Assembly: GCA_017445115.1 (NCBI GenBank)
Contig: JAFSUU010000132.1
Coordinates: 1 to 18,421 of the forward strand
Source of the DNA: Clostridia bacterium
GTDB lineage: Bacteria; Bacillota_A; Clostridia; Oscillospirales; CAG-272
Length of the DNA: 18,421 nt
Direction: 5' to 3'
Positions within the stretch are counted from its first letter, which is position 1; each line of letters begins with the position of its first letter. Below, one piece after another: positions 14,251-18,421 of the stretch. The notes below the pieces were generated by a model. The model was not told where the DNA came from. It worked only from the letters and a program-made list of their open reading frames with translations, and made no database searches. Both the position numbers and the translations under genes were made by a program.

Positions 14251-14273
14251 AATTGCCTCCTCTTTATTAGCTA

Positions 14274-14675
14274 TTACCAACTCTTGCGTACGGTGCAAGG
14301 CCCGTGATCCGTCGGGTATGCGATACGAACGAGATTATGCTTTTTACATTTCTCTTCGTATATCTTTTCAGCTTTTTGCAGTGACTCTGCATATTCACGG
14401 CGGCGGCATAGTTTGCCTGAATCTGATATGTCTGCGTACTCTACGTAGTATGTTTCCGGTCGAATTCCGCATTTAAGCTCTCTATAACAGTCCGCGAGGG
14501 TCGATTCATGAACTACGGTAAATTCACCGCTGACGGTTATAAATCCCGGCTTTAATTCCACCCACCAACTGCGCGTGCCGTATCTCTTTCCGAAATTAAC
14601 GCCGTCATCCTCGCAGTGTATGCCGCTGATATATTCGCCAAATTCATCCCAGATCCGCTTTTCGAGTTTATACAT
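14274..14675 (-). CDS. Hypothetical protein (133 aa)
   Basis: The frame begins MYKLEKRIWDEFGEY with GAGGAGA before the ATG, which overlaps the end of the HTH gene by 8 bases. It is mixed alpha/beta in look, with many aromatic and charged residues (SWWVELKPGF, YVEYADISD) and scattered Cys that do not form a clear zinc motif. I do not recognise it. It sits between the HTH protein and the cell-wall hydrolase. Confidence 0.6.
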   Translation of the reverse strand: MYKLEKRIWDEFGEYISGIHCEDDGVNFGKRYGTRSWWVELKPGFITVSGEFTVVHESTLADCYRELKCGIRPETYYVEYADISDSGKLCRRREYAESLQKAEKIYEEKCKKHNLVRIAYPTDHGPCTVRKSW

Positions 14676-14865
14676 AGTCTGCGTCTCCTCTTATGTATCT
14701 TTCATAGGGTATCGGAAAAATCACGTATGAATATCGTTCTTCAACTTTTACCGCGGTTCCGAATGGGAGCTTTCCTTCTCTGAGGAGCAGCCGCACCAGA
14801 TCCGCACTGATGCCGAGGTCCTTTGCGACATCGGCGGGAGTGATCTTTTTAATTTTTGTGCTCAT
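14668..14865 (-). CDS. Small helix-turn-helix DNA-binding protein (65 aa), excisionase- or regulator-like
   Basis: MSTKIKKITPADVAKDLG followed by ISADLVRLLLREGKLPFG is the layout of a short winged helix-turn-helix as in AlpA/MerR-like and excisionase proteins: a 'tpaDVAkdLGis' turn, then the recognition helix 'sadLVRlLLReG', then a basic strand. The remaining residues (SYVIFPIPYERYIRG) fit a beta wing and C-terminal helix. Size and early position suit an excisionase or a small regulator of the integrase; neither is shown. TTGGAGG precedes the ATG. Confidence 0.65.
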   Translation of the reverse strand: MSTKIKKITPADVAKDLGISADLVRLLLREGKLPFGTAVKVEERYSYVIFPIPYERYIRGDADYV

Positions 14866-14889
14866 CGGCGTGCCTCCAATTTGAGCTTC

Positions 14890-15057
14890 TTAAAAATAAG
14901 CCGGCACAGCAGTACAAGTTAATACCTTATGCTTCGCGGTATTAAATTCGCTGTCCGTCCCCCATTCGATGATTGTGCCGGGAAGTATCGGGGCGAAAAC
15001 GGTAAGAGCGTTTATCGTCTGGTCCTCCAGCGAAATTATGCAAATACGATATTTCAT
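14890..15057 (-). CDS. Small hypothetical protein (55 aa)
   Basis: The ATG at 15055-15057 follows GAGGAG, which lies in the last codons of the Cro-like gene, so translation is probably coupled. The product opens MKYRICIISLEDQTINA and ends VPAYF. It is hydrophobic at both ends without a clear membrane helix, with two Cys, and resembles no family I know. It is in the leftward early transcript as second gene after the promoter. Confidence 0.55.
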   Translation of the reverse strand: MKYRICIISLEDQTINALTVFAPILPGTIIEWGTDSEFNTAKHKVLTCTAVPAYF

Positions 15058-15059
15058 TA

Positions 15060-15263
15060 TCACGTCTCCTCATTCATCGTCTGATCGTCTTCGACCAGAT
15101 CGCTTATAGAACAGTTAAGTATTTTTGCAAGTTTACAGAGCATGTTAAGTCTCGGCGTCGCCTTTCCGGTTTCCCATTTTGCTATCGTGGATCTATCGAC
15201 TCCGAGCTTTTCTGCAAGCTGCTCCTGCGTCATCTCACCTCTTCTTTGCTGAATATGTATCAC
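15060..15263 (-). CDS. Cro-like XRE-family repressor (67 aa)
   Basis: The first gene of the leftward early operon encodes a helix-turn-helix protein of the Cro/CI (XRE) family. Its core is MTQEQLAEKLGVDRSTIAKWETG, shown here as helices 'QEQLAEKLG' and 'DRSTIAKWE'. The C-terminal residues (LCKLAKILNCSISDLV) complete the five-helix domain and a short acidic tail follows. I chose the GTG at 15261-15263, which has AAAGGAG at ideal distance. The longer form from GTG 15305 would begin upstream of the predicted transcription start and inside an operator. It probably binds the 15-bp operators next to its own promoter and represses the CI-like gene. Confidence 0.8.
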   Translation of the reverse strand: MIHIQQRRGEMTQEQLAEKLGVDRSTIAKWETGKATPRLNMLCKLAKILNCSISDLVEDDQTMNEET

Positions 15264-15290
15264 TTTTCTCGCTCCTTTGTTGCTTGTTTT

Positions 15291-15305
15291 CTGAATTGTA
15301 TTCAC
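15291..15305. promoter_or_regulatory. Operator copy 1, 15-bp palindrome
   Basis: CTGAATTGTATTCAC, with half-sites STGAAT/ATTCAS around a 3-base centre. It lies on the predicted start of the leftward early transcript, where a bound repressor would block that promoter. Confidence 0.7.
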
Positions 15306-15334
15306 ATTTTAACACCTGAAAAAGCGTTTGTCAA
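15306..15334 (-). promoter_or_regulatory. Leftward early promoter for the cro-like operon
   Basis: On the minus strand, TTGACA (15329-15334) is followed after exactly 17 bases by TAAAAT (15306-15311). The predicted start is near 15299. It drives the long leftward early operon and overlaps an operator copy just downstream. Confidence 0.75.
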
Positions 15335-15342
15335 TAGTTTTT

Positions 15343-15357
15343 GTGAAATTTATTCAG
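15343..15357. promoter_or_regulatory. Operator copy 2, 15-bp palindrome
   Basis: GTGAAATTTATTCAG, one mismatch from the palindromic consensus. It lies between the two divergent promoters, just upstream of both -35 elements, where a bound repressor could either activate or help bridge. Confidence 0.65.
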
Positions 15358-15363
15358 AAAATA

Positions 15364-15392
15364 TTGACTTCGTGAATTTTATTCACTATAAT
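15364..15392 (+). promoter_or_regulatory. Rightward promoter for the CI-like repressor
   Basis: TTGACT (15364-15369) and a perfect TATAAT (15387-15392) are separated by exactly 17 bases, with a predicted start near 15399. The spacer holds operator copy 3, so this lysogeny promoter is itself repressible. Confidence 0.75.
15372..15386. promoter_or_regulatory. Operator copy 3, perfect 15-bp palindrome
   Basis: GTGAATTTTATTCAC is an exact palindrome (GTGAAT/ATTCAC around TTT). It fills the spacer of the repressor promoter. Its centre is 29 bp from copy 2 and 81 bp from copy 1. Confidence 0.75.
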
Positions 15393-15415
15393 AGCGTTGA
15401 AAGTAGGTGAACATT

Positions 15416-16135
15416 ATGGATTTTTCTACGAGATTAAAAAAGCTTCGAAATCAAGAAGGAATAACACAAGAGCAACTCGCAAAAGCAATCGGCGTAGAGC
15501 GTTCCTCTGTCGGCAAATATGAAACGGGCACTATGCCCTCCCTCGAAATTCTGTCTCAGATCGCGTCCTATTTCAACGTTTCTGTGGATTACCTTCTGTG
15601 TCGCACAGATGATCCTACCAACTATGACGATGATGATCTCATCGCCGAAATACCGGAGAGCATACTCGATCACTTCAACGGGAACGTCAGAAAAGCGTAT
15701 AACGCCTGGATGGCGAGAAGCGCTCCGGGACCAAACAATGTTTTTCCCTATAAAACAAAAAAGATCCCCCTCCTGGGGGATATAGCGTGCGGCGAACCCA
15801 TCTTTGCCGAAGAGCAATTCGGAGAGTATGTTGACGTCGACGCCGAGTTAAATGTCGATTTTTGCCTGCGCTGCGTCGGCGACAGCATGATAGGGGCGCG
15901 GATCTATGACGGGGATATCGTATTCTGCGTCAGGCAGAGCTCCGTCGATAACGGGGAAATCGCTGTCGTGATCATCGAGGACGAGGCTACACTTAAGCGG
16001 GTCTATCTTGAAAACGGAAAACTCATACTCAATCCGGAGAATCCTGCATTCCGTCCGATGGTATACCAGGGCGAAGAGCTCAATCAGATTCACATACTCG
16101 GCCGGGCCGTCGCGTTCCAGAGCCGAATAAGATAA
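15416..16135 (+). CDS. CI-like phage repressor with S24 (LexA-type) self-cleavage domain
   Basis: The 239-aa protein keeps the prophage silent. Residues 5 to 60 are an XRE helix-turn-helix (ITQEQLAKAIGVERSSVGKYE). The C-terminal S24 peptidase domain has a likely Cys125-Gly126 cleavage bond (DIACGEP), catalytic Ser157 (GDSM) and catalytic Lys194 (ATLKRV). It should therefore cut itself when RecA is activated by DNA damage, as LexA and P22 C2 do, and so induce the phage. The ATG at 15416 has AGGTGA before it; an in-frame GTG at 15407 overlaps that site and is not used here. It lies behind its own promoter, divergent from the Cro-like gene. Confidence 0.92.
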   Translation: MDFSTRLKKLRNQEGITQEQLAKAIGVERSSVGKYETGTMPSLEILSQIASYFNVSVDYLLCRTDDPTNYDDDDLIAEIPESILDHFNGNVRKAYNAWMARSAPGPNNVFPYKTKKIPLLGDIACGEPIFAEEQFGEYVDVDAELNVDFCLRCVGDSMIGARIYDGDIVFCVRQSSVDNGEIAVVIIEDEATLKRVYLENGKLILNPENPAFRPMVYQGEELNQIHILGRAVAFQSRIR

Positions 16136-16151
16136 TAAAAGGGAGGTTCTT

Positions 16152-16814
16152 ATGAAACTAAAATCAATAGCACTTTTCCTCGCCATATTGATGTGCATAT
16201 CGATCGCTCTCTCAAGCTGCGGAGGAAAGAGAGACAATTCCGTCACCGACGCCAACGCCGAAAAAGAAAACGCCAGTTTGACACTCGAAGAATTTGAAAG
16301 CAAATACAAAAGAGCGGATTATAATGACTTTCTCAATGATCCGTCAGAATTTATAGCTGATTACAATTCAATAGATATGTCGTATATCAACGATGATCCG
16401 GAATACTTTTCGAGCTGGGACATAGTTGAAAACCCCGATTATTATAACGATGATGATCACGTATATTCAAAGGACGTAGTTCTGTTCAATCAGAGCGCGA
16501 AGTTTACCGTCGGCGTCTACTGGGATTCTACCATCAGCGACACCGTATCCTTCTCTATCGGCAACGAACTTGATGATTTTGAATTAGCAAAATCACTCGC
16601 GAACAGCATGTTTGACAAGTACGAAAACGCCGAAAACATCCATATAGGATCCTCATTCGATGAAGCTTCAGAATCCGAGCTCAGAAAAATTTTTAACGGC
16701 GACAGTCCGGAGCTGTTTTTTATAACGTTCAAGAATAACACCGTTTACTATTATTATCTCGGATATGACAGCTATGTAGAAATCACTAAAAACATTCCAT
16801 ATACGGATCGATAA
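16152..16814 (+). CDS. Lipoprotein, probable lysogenic-conversion ('moron') gene
   Basis: The 220-aa product begins with a classical lipoprotein signal: two Lys, a hydrophobic core (IALFLAILMCISIAL) and lipobox LSSC with Cys23 as the lipid-modified residue. It should be anchored to the outer face of the cytoplasmic membrane. The mature part is acidic, Asp/Glu/Tyr-rich, and has no recognised domain; four consecutive Tyr lie near the C-terminus (TVYYYYLGY). GGGAGG precedes the ATG, only 16 bases after the repressor stop, so it is transcribed with the repressor in lysogens. A role in superinfection exclusion or host surface change fits the position but is inference. Confidence 0.75.
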   Translation: MKLKSIALFLAILMCISIALSSCGGKRDNSVTDANAEKENASLTLEEFESKYKRADYNDFLNDPSEFIADYNSIDMSYINDDPEYFSSWDIVENPDYYNDDDHVYSKDVVLFNQSAKFTVGVYWDSTISDTVSFSIGNELDDFELAKSLANSMFDKYENAENIHIGSSFDEASESELRKIFNGDSPELFFITFKNNTVYYYYLGYDSYVEITKNIPYTDR

Positions 16815-16896
16815 ATAAAAAAAACACCGCCCCGACTGGTCCTCGGAACGGTGTAGAGGCAACCATGCCACCCCCGTCTATAAAGGTGTATGGTAT
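16814..16896 (-). ncRNA. Candidate leftward small RNA upstream of the integrase
   Basis: A near-consensus promoter (feature at 16903-16931) points leftward and an intrinsic terminator lies about 80 bases downstream: stem ACACCG/CGGTGT (16824-16829 with 16849-16854, extended by CCGA/TCGG) followed on the minus strand by eight U. The predicted RNA of about 80 nt also folds a first stem, ACCAU plus CACC pairing with GGUG plus AUGGU (16885-16894 with 16862-16872). No convincing coding sequence is present; the short ATG and GTG frames in it lack good support. It would be antisense to read-through from the repressor/lipoprotein operon. Predicted from sequence only. Confidence 0.55.
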
Positions 16897-16899
16897 ATT
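16891..16899 (+). promoter_or_regulatory. Weak extended -10 promoter candidate for the integrase
   Basis: TGGTATATT fits TGn followed by the -10-like TATATT; no recognisable -35 lies 17 bases upstream. It would start near 16906, at the left arm of the hairpin that covers the integrase ribosome site. Confidence 0.35.
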
Positions 16900-16902
16900 T
16901 AT

Positions 16903-16931
16903 ATCATATCACCTTTTACGTCAAATGTCAA
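16903..16931 (-). promoter_or_regulatory. Strong leftward promoter in the integrase leader
   Basis: On the minus strand: perfect TTGACA (16926-16931), 17-base spacer, then TATGAT (16903-16908), with an extended -10 TG at the right place. The predicted start is near 16896. It points away from the integrase. Confidence 0.7.
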
Positions 16932-16947
16932 GAAAGGTGATATTTTT

Positions 16948-17982
16948 ATGCGTCTACCTAACAACTACGGCTGCGTCACCAAATTAAAGGGGAAGCGCCG
17001 AAATCCCTGGATGGTACGTAAAAGAATAAATGAGTACGACTCAAACGGGAAAAGAAAAATGAAGGTCATCGGCTACGCCAGAACGCGATCCGACGCGCTC
17101 GATATGCTCGCAGCGTATAACGGGAACCCCTACGATCTCACACAGGGAAAACCTACCTTTGCAGAAGTGTACGAGAAATGGTTCAAAGACACCTTCGCCA
17201 ACGTGACAAATCGCAGCACGTTAAAGAATTACACATCGGCATATAAGCATTTTACTCCACTCTACAATATGAAAATGGTAGATATCCGTACTGCCGATAT
17301 TCAGGATGCGCTTGACGCCTGTCCCGCGGGATATTGTACCGCCGGACGAATGCGCGGGATGGTCGGGCAGATATACCGATGGGCGATGCGTTATGATATT
17401 GTGACTCGGAATTACGCTGAGGGCCTGATCATTCACCAGGAGAACGTCGAAAAAGAGCGTGACCGTTTTTCATCGGAAGAAATAAAAACACTGTGGAATA
17501 ATGTAGATCAGAACGACTACATCAAGCTCGTATTGATTTACTGCTATTGCGGCGTCCGGACAAACGAGCTCCTAAACCTTAATAAAGAAAACGTTCATCT
17601 CGAGGAGCGTTATTTTGAGGTGATCAAATCGAAAACAAAGGCCGGAAAGCGTATCGTACCGATTGCAGAAAAAGTCTATCCATACTGGGAAGAATTCTAC
17701 AAAAAATCAAAATGCGATAAGGTGATATGCACTCCGGACGGCGACGCGCTGAGGTACGACAATTTCAAGCGGCGATACTGGGACCCCTTGATGAAGGTGC
17801 TCGGCATGGAGCACATCCCATACGAAACTCGGCATACCTGCTCCTCGATGCTTCATGCAGCAGGCGTCGACAAAACTACGATAAAGTTCATTCTCGGCCA
17901 CAAAGGAAAAATGGATCTGACCGAGCGCGTATATACGCATCTTGAGATTCAGCAGTTAATCGATGCCATAAATAAAATATAA
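16948..17982 (+). CDS. int: Phage tyrosine recombinase (integrase)
   Basis: The 344-aa enzyme inserts and, with a helper, excises the prophage. Residues 1 to 60 are a basic arm-binding domain (GCVTKLKGKRRNPWM), 70 to 165 a SAM-like core-binding domain, and 170 to 344 the catalytic domain. Catalytic residues are Arg204 (CGVRTNELL), a beta-hairpin Lys near 229 to 231, Arg295 (YETRHT), His318 (LGHKG) and the nucleophile Tyr329 (RVYTH). The first His of the usual HxxR box is replaced by Tyr292. The ATG follows AAAGGTGA, which may be masked by leader hairpins. The gene ends next to the tRNA-Asn, which is the probable attachment site. Assignment is firm. Confidence 0.95.
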   Translation: MRLPNNYGCVTKLKGKRRNPWMVRKRINEYDSNGKRKMKVIGYARTRSDALDMLAAYNGNPYDLTQGKPTFAEVYEKWFKDTFANVTNRSTLKNYTSAYKHFTPLYNMKMVDIRTADIQDALDACPAGYCTAGRMRGMVGQIYRWAMRYDIVTRNYAEGLIIHQENVEKERDRFSSEEIKTLWNNVDQNDYIKLVLIYCYCGVRTNELLNLNKENVHLEERYFEVIKSKTKAGKRIVPIAEKVYPYWEEFYKKSKCDKVICTPDGDALRYDNFKRRYWDPLMKVLGMEHIPYETRHTCSSMLHAAGVDKTTIKFILGHKGKMDLTERVYTHLEIQQLIDAINKI

Positions 17983-17992
17983 TATTAGTGGT

Positions 17993-18021
17993 GTTACACA
18001 ACTGTTACACTTTTGTTACAC
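17993..18021. repeat. Three direct copies of GTTACAC, 11-bp period
   Basis: GTTACAC occurs at 17993-17999, 18004-18010 and 18015-18021, each followed by a 4-base spacer (AACT, TTTT, TTTT). About one helical turn per unit puts them on one face of the DNA, as expected of integrase arm-type sites. Confidence 0.6.
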
Positions 18022-18025
18022 TTTT

Positions 18026-18055
18026 ATCGTTTCTTATCGTTTCTTATCCGCTCTT
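18026..18055. repeat. Three tandem 10-bp units (ATCGTTTCTT type)
   Basis: ATCGTTTCTT occurs exactly at 18026-18035 and 18036-18045, then as the diverged ATCCGCTCTT at 18046-18055. It continues directly from the GTTACAC array and may be a second set of arm or helper-protein sites. Confidence 0.5.
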
Positions 18056-18064
18056 ATTTCAACG

Positions 18065-18108
18065 AAAAAAGCCCGTCAGCACTGAAGTTTCAATGCTGAC
18101 GGGCTTTT
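18065..18108. terminator. Bidirectional intrinsic terminator between integrase and tRNA-Asn
   Basis: An 11-bp perfect stem (GCCCGTCAGCA with TGCTGACGGGC) has an A run on the left (six A) and a T run on the right (four T). It can therefore stop transcripts from both the integrase and the tRNA side. A GCGG-GAAA-CCGC mini-hairpin (18109-18120, minus) lies beside it. Confidence 0.85.
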
Positions 18109-18120
18109 GCGGTTTCCCGC

Positions 18121-18150
18121 GTTTTTCTGGCTCCCCCTACTGGACTTGAA
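18121..18150. other. Inferred phage attachment junction at the tRNA-Asn 3' end
   Basis: The integrase gene adjoins the 3' end of a tRNA gene, the classic integration site of tyrosine recombinases, and the tRNA remains intact. The exact core cannot be read because the other prophage end is outside the window; the range given is approximate. Confidence 0.4.
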
Positions 18151-18203
18151 CCAGTGACACGCGGATTAACAGTCCGCTGCTCTACCGACTGAGCTAAGGA
18201 GGA
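18128..18203 (-). tRNA. tRNA-Asn (anticodon GTT)
   Basis: On the minus strand the sequence folds as a tRNA: acceptor TCCTCCT with AGGGGGA, D-arm with GCTCAGTCGGTAGAGC, anticodon loop CTGTTAA with anticodon GTT (Asn), T-loop GGTTCAAGTCC, discriminator G and an encoded CCA. All stems are consistent, with one U-G pair in the acceptor. Its 3' end faces the integrase, so the prophage was probably inserted into it. It lies just downstream of the 5S rRNA genes and is likely transcribed with them. Confidence 0.95.
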
Positions 18204-18230
18204 ATATTAAAGAAGAGAGATACGTAAAGT

Positions 18231-18346
18231 GTCCGCTTATACCTATCTTCCCGGGCAGTCGCCCGCCAAGTATTGTCGGCACTATGCAGCTTAACTTCTG
18301 TGTTCGGGATGGGAACAGGTGGACCCTGCACGTTAATGAAACGAAC
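18231..18346 (-). rRNA. rrf: 5S ribosomal RNA, copy 1
   Basis: On the minus strand, CCACCTGTTCCCATCCCGAA and ACACAGAAGTTAAGC are 5S core motifs, followed by GCCGACAATACTTGGCGGG and the closing CCCGGGAAGATAGG. The ends GTTCGTTT and AAGCGGAC pair as helix I, giving 116 nt. It is a structural component of the large ribosomal subunit. It lies 27 bases from the tRNA-Asn. Confidence 0.9.
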
Positions 18347-18371
18347 TTTGCCGTATCTCTCTCTTTTTTAT

Positions 18372-18421
18372 GTCCGCATCTACCTATCTTCCCGGGCAGT
18401 CGCCCGCCAAGTATTGTCGGC
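18372..18421 (-). rRNA. rrf: 5S ribosomal RNA, copy 2 (cut by the window edge)
   Basis: The last 50 bases repeat the 3' part of copy 1 almost exactly (CCCGGGCAGTCGCCCGCCAA on the plus strand). The difference is in helix I, where GCATC replaces GCTTAT. The spacer between the copies (25 bases) resembles that between copy 1 and the tRNA, so the unit seems duplicated. Confidence 0.85.

Larger units (their letters stand above)
16882..16943 (+). promoter_or_regulatory. int: Integrase leader with two mutually exclusive hairpins
   Basis: AAAGGTG at 16882-16888 can pair with CACCTTT at 16910-16916, with an extended inner stem. The same right arm, within ATATCACCTTT (16906-16916), can instead pair perfectly over 11 bp with AAAGGTGATAT (16933-16943), which contains the integrase ribosome site. 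The first fold leaves the site free, the second hides it. These repeats could equally be protein-binding sites on DNA. Confidence 0.5.

Noticed and set aside
15434..15817. Minus-strand frame of 127 aa opposite the repressor
   Set aside because: It is a shadow of the repressor gene; no promoter or ribosome site supports it.
16824..16854. Hairpin as rightward terminator of the lipoprotein gene
   Set aside because: On the plus strand the homopolymer precedes the stem (A run) and none follows it; the layout is that of a leftward terminator.
16668..16871. Minus-strand 67-aa frame beginning MAWLPLHR, and a shorter one beginning MVASTPFRG, within the small RNA
   Set aside because: They overlap the lipoprotein gene in antisense and cross the terminator hairpin and U run, so a full transcript is unlikely; a very short peptide cannot be excluded.
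17993..18055. CRISPR array
   Set aside because: Units of 7 to 11 bp with no unique spacers of CRISPR length and no cas genes nearby.

Overview
The window is the right-hand end of an integrated temperate phage (prophage) and a short piece of host chromosome. The host looks like a Clostridia-type Firmicute. The support is strong AGGAGG-type ribosome sites before almost every gene, near-consensus sigma-A promoters, phage families typical of clostridial gut prophages (DUF2800, DUF2815, family-A polymerase, C5 methylase, RtcB) and a 5S rRNA of Gram-positive type. The genus cannot be read from this sequence. The structural and packaging genes are not here and presumably lie beyond the left edge.

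Layout. Positions 1 to about 15263 are one dense leftward (minus-strand) early operon, with genes overlapping or a few bases apart. In transcription order from the right it holds: a Cro-like HTH protein, small unknown proteins including a second putative HTH protein, a membrane-anchored SleB-type cell-wall hydrolase, two proteins of unknown role, a PD-(D/E)XK-like DUF2800 nuclease, a small frameshifted gene, a DUF2815 ssDNA-binding-like protein, a family-A DNA polymerase, two small proteins, a Topo VI-A/Spo11-like TOPRIM protein, a frameshifted adenine methylase, a basic small protein, a DUF4406 protein, a group of Cys-rich zinc-ribbon proteins around a large C5 cytosine methyltransferase, an RtcB RNA ligase and two more unknown proteins. 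The work of this part is DNA replication, recombination, DNA modification and RNA repair.

Positions 15264 to 15415 are the lysis/lysogeny switch: two divergent promoters, each with exact 17-bp spacing, and three copies of a 15-bp palindromic operator. To the right lie a CI-like repressor with an S24 self-cleavage domain and a lipoprotein gene that looks like a lysogeny-expressed 'moron'. The 134-bp gap before the integrase is the most interesting non-coding stretch. It holds a near-perfect leftward promoter, a leftward intrinsic terminator about 80 bp further on (a candidate small RNA gene), and two mutually exclusive hairpins, one of which would hide the integrase ribosome site.

Positions 16948 to 17982 encode the tyrosine integrase. 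It is followed by direct repeats that could be integrase arm sites, a bidirectional terminator, tRNA-Asn(GTT) on the minus strand with its 3' end facing the integrase (the probable attachment site), and two tandem 5S rRNA genes, the second cut by the window edge. That end is probably the tail of a host rRNA operon.

Three unusual G/C homopolymer tracts of 8 to 9 bases stand out. Two break a reading frame that would be intact with one base fewer, and the third forms the ribosome binding site of the Topo VI-A-like gene. They are either contingency (phase-variable) tracts or sequencing errors; the sequence alone cannot decide.
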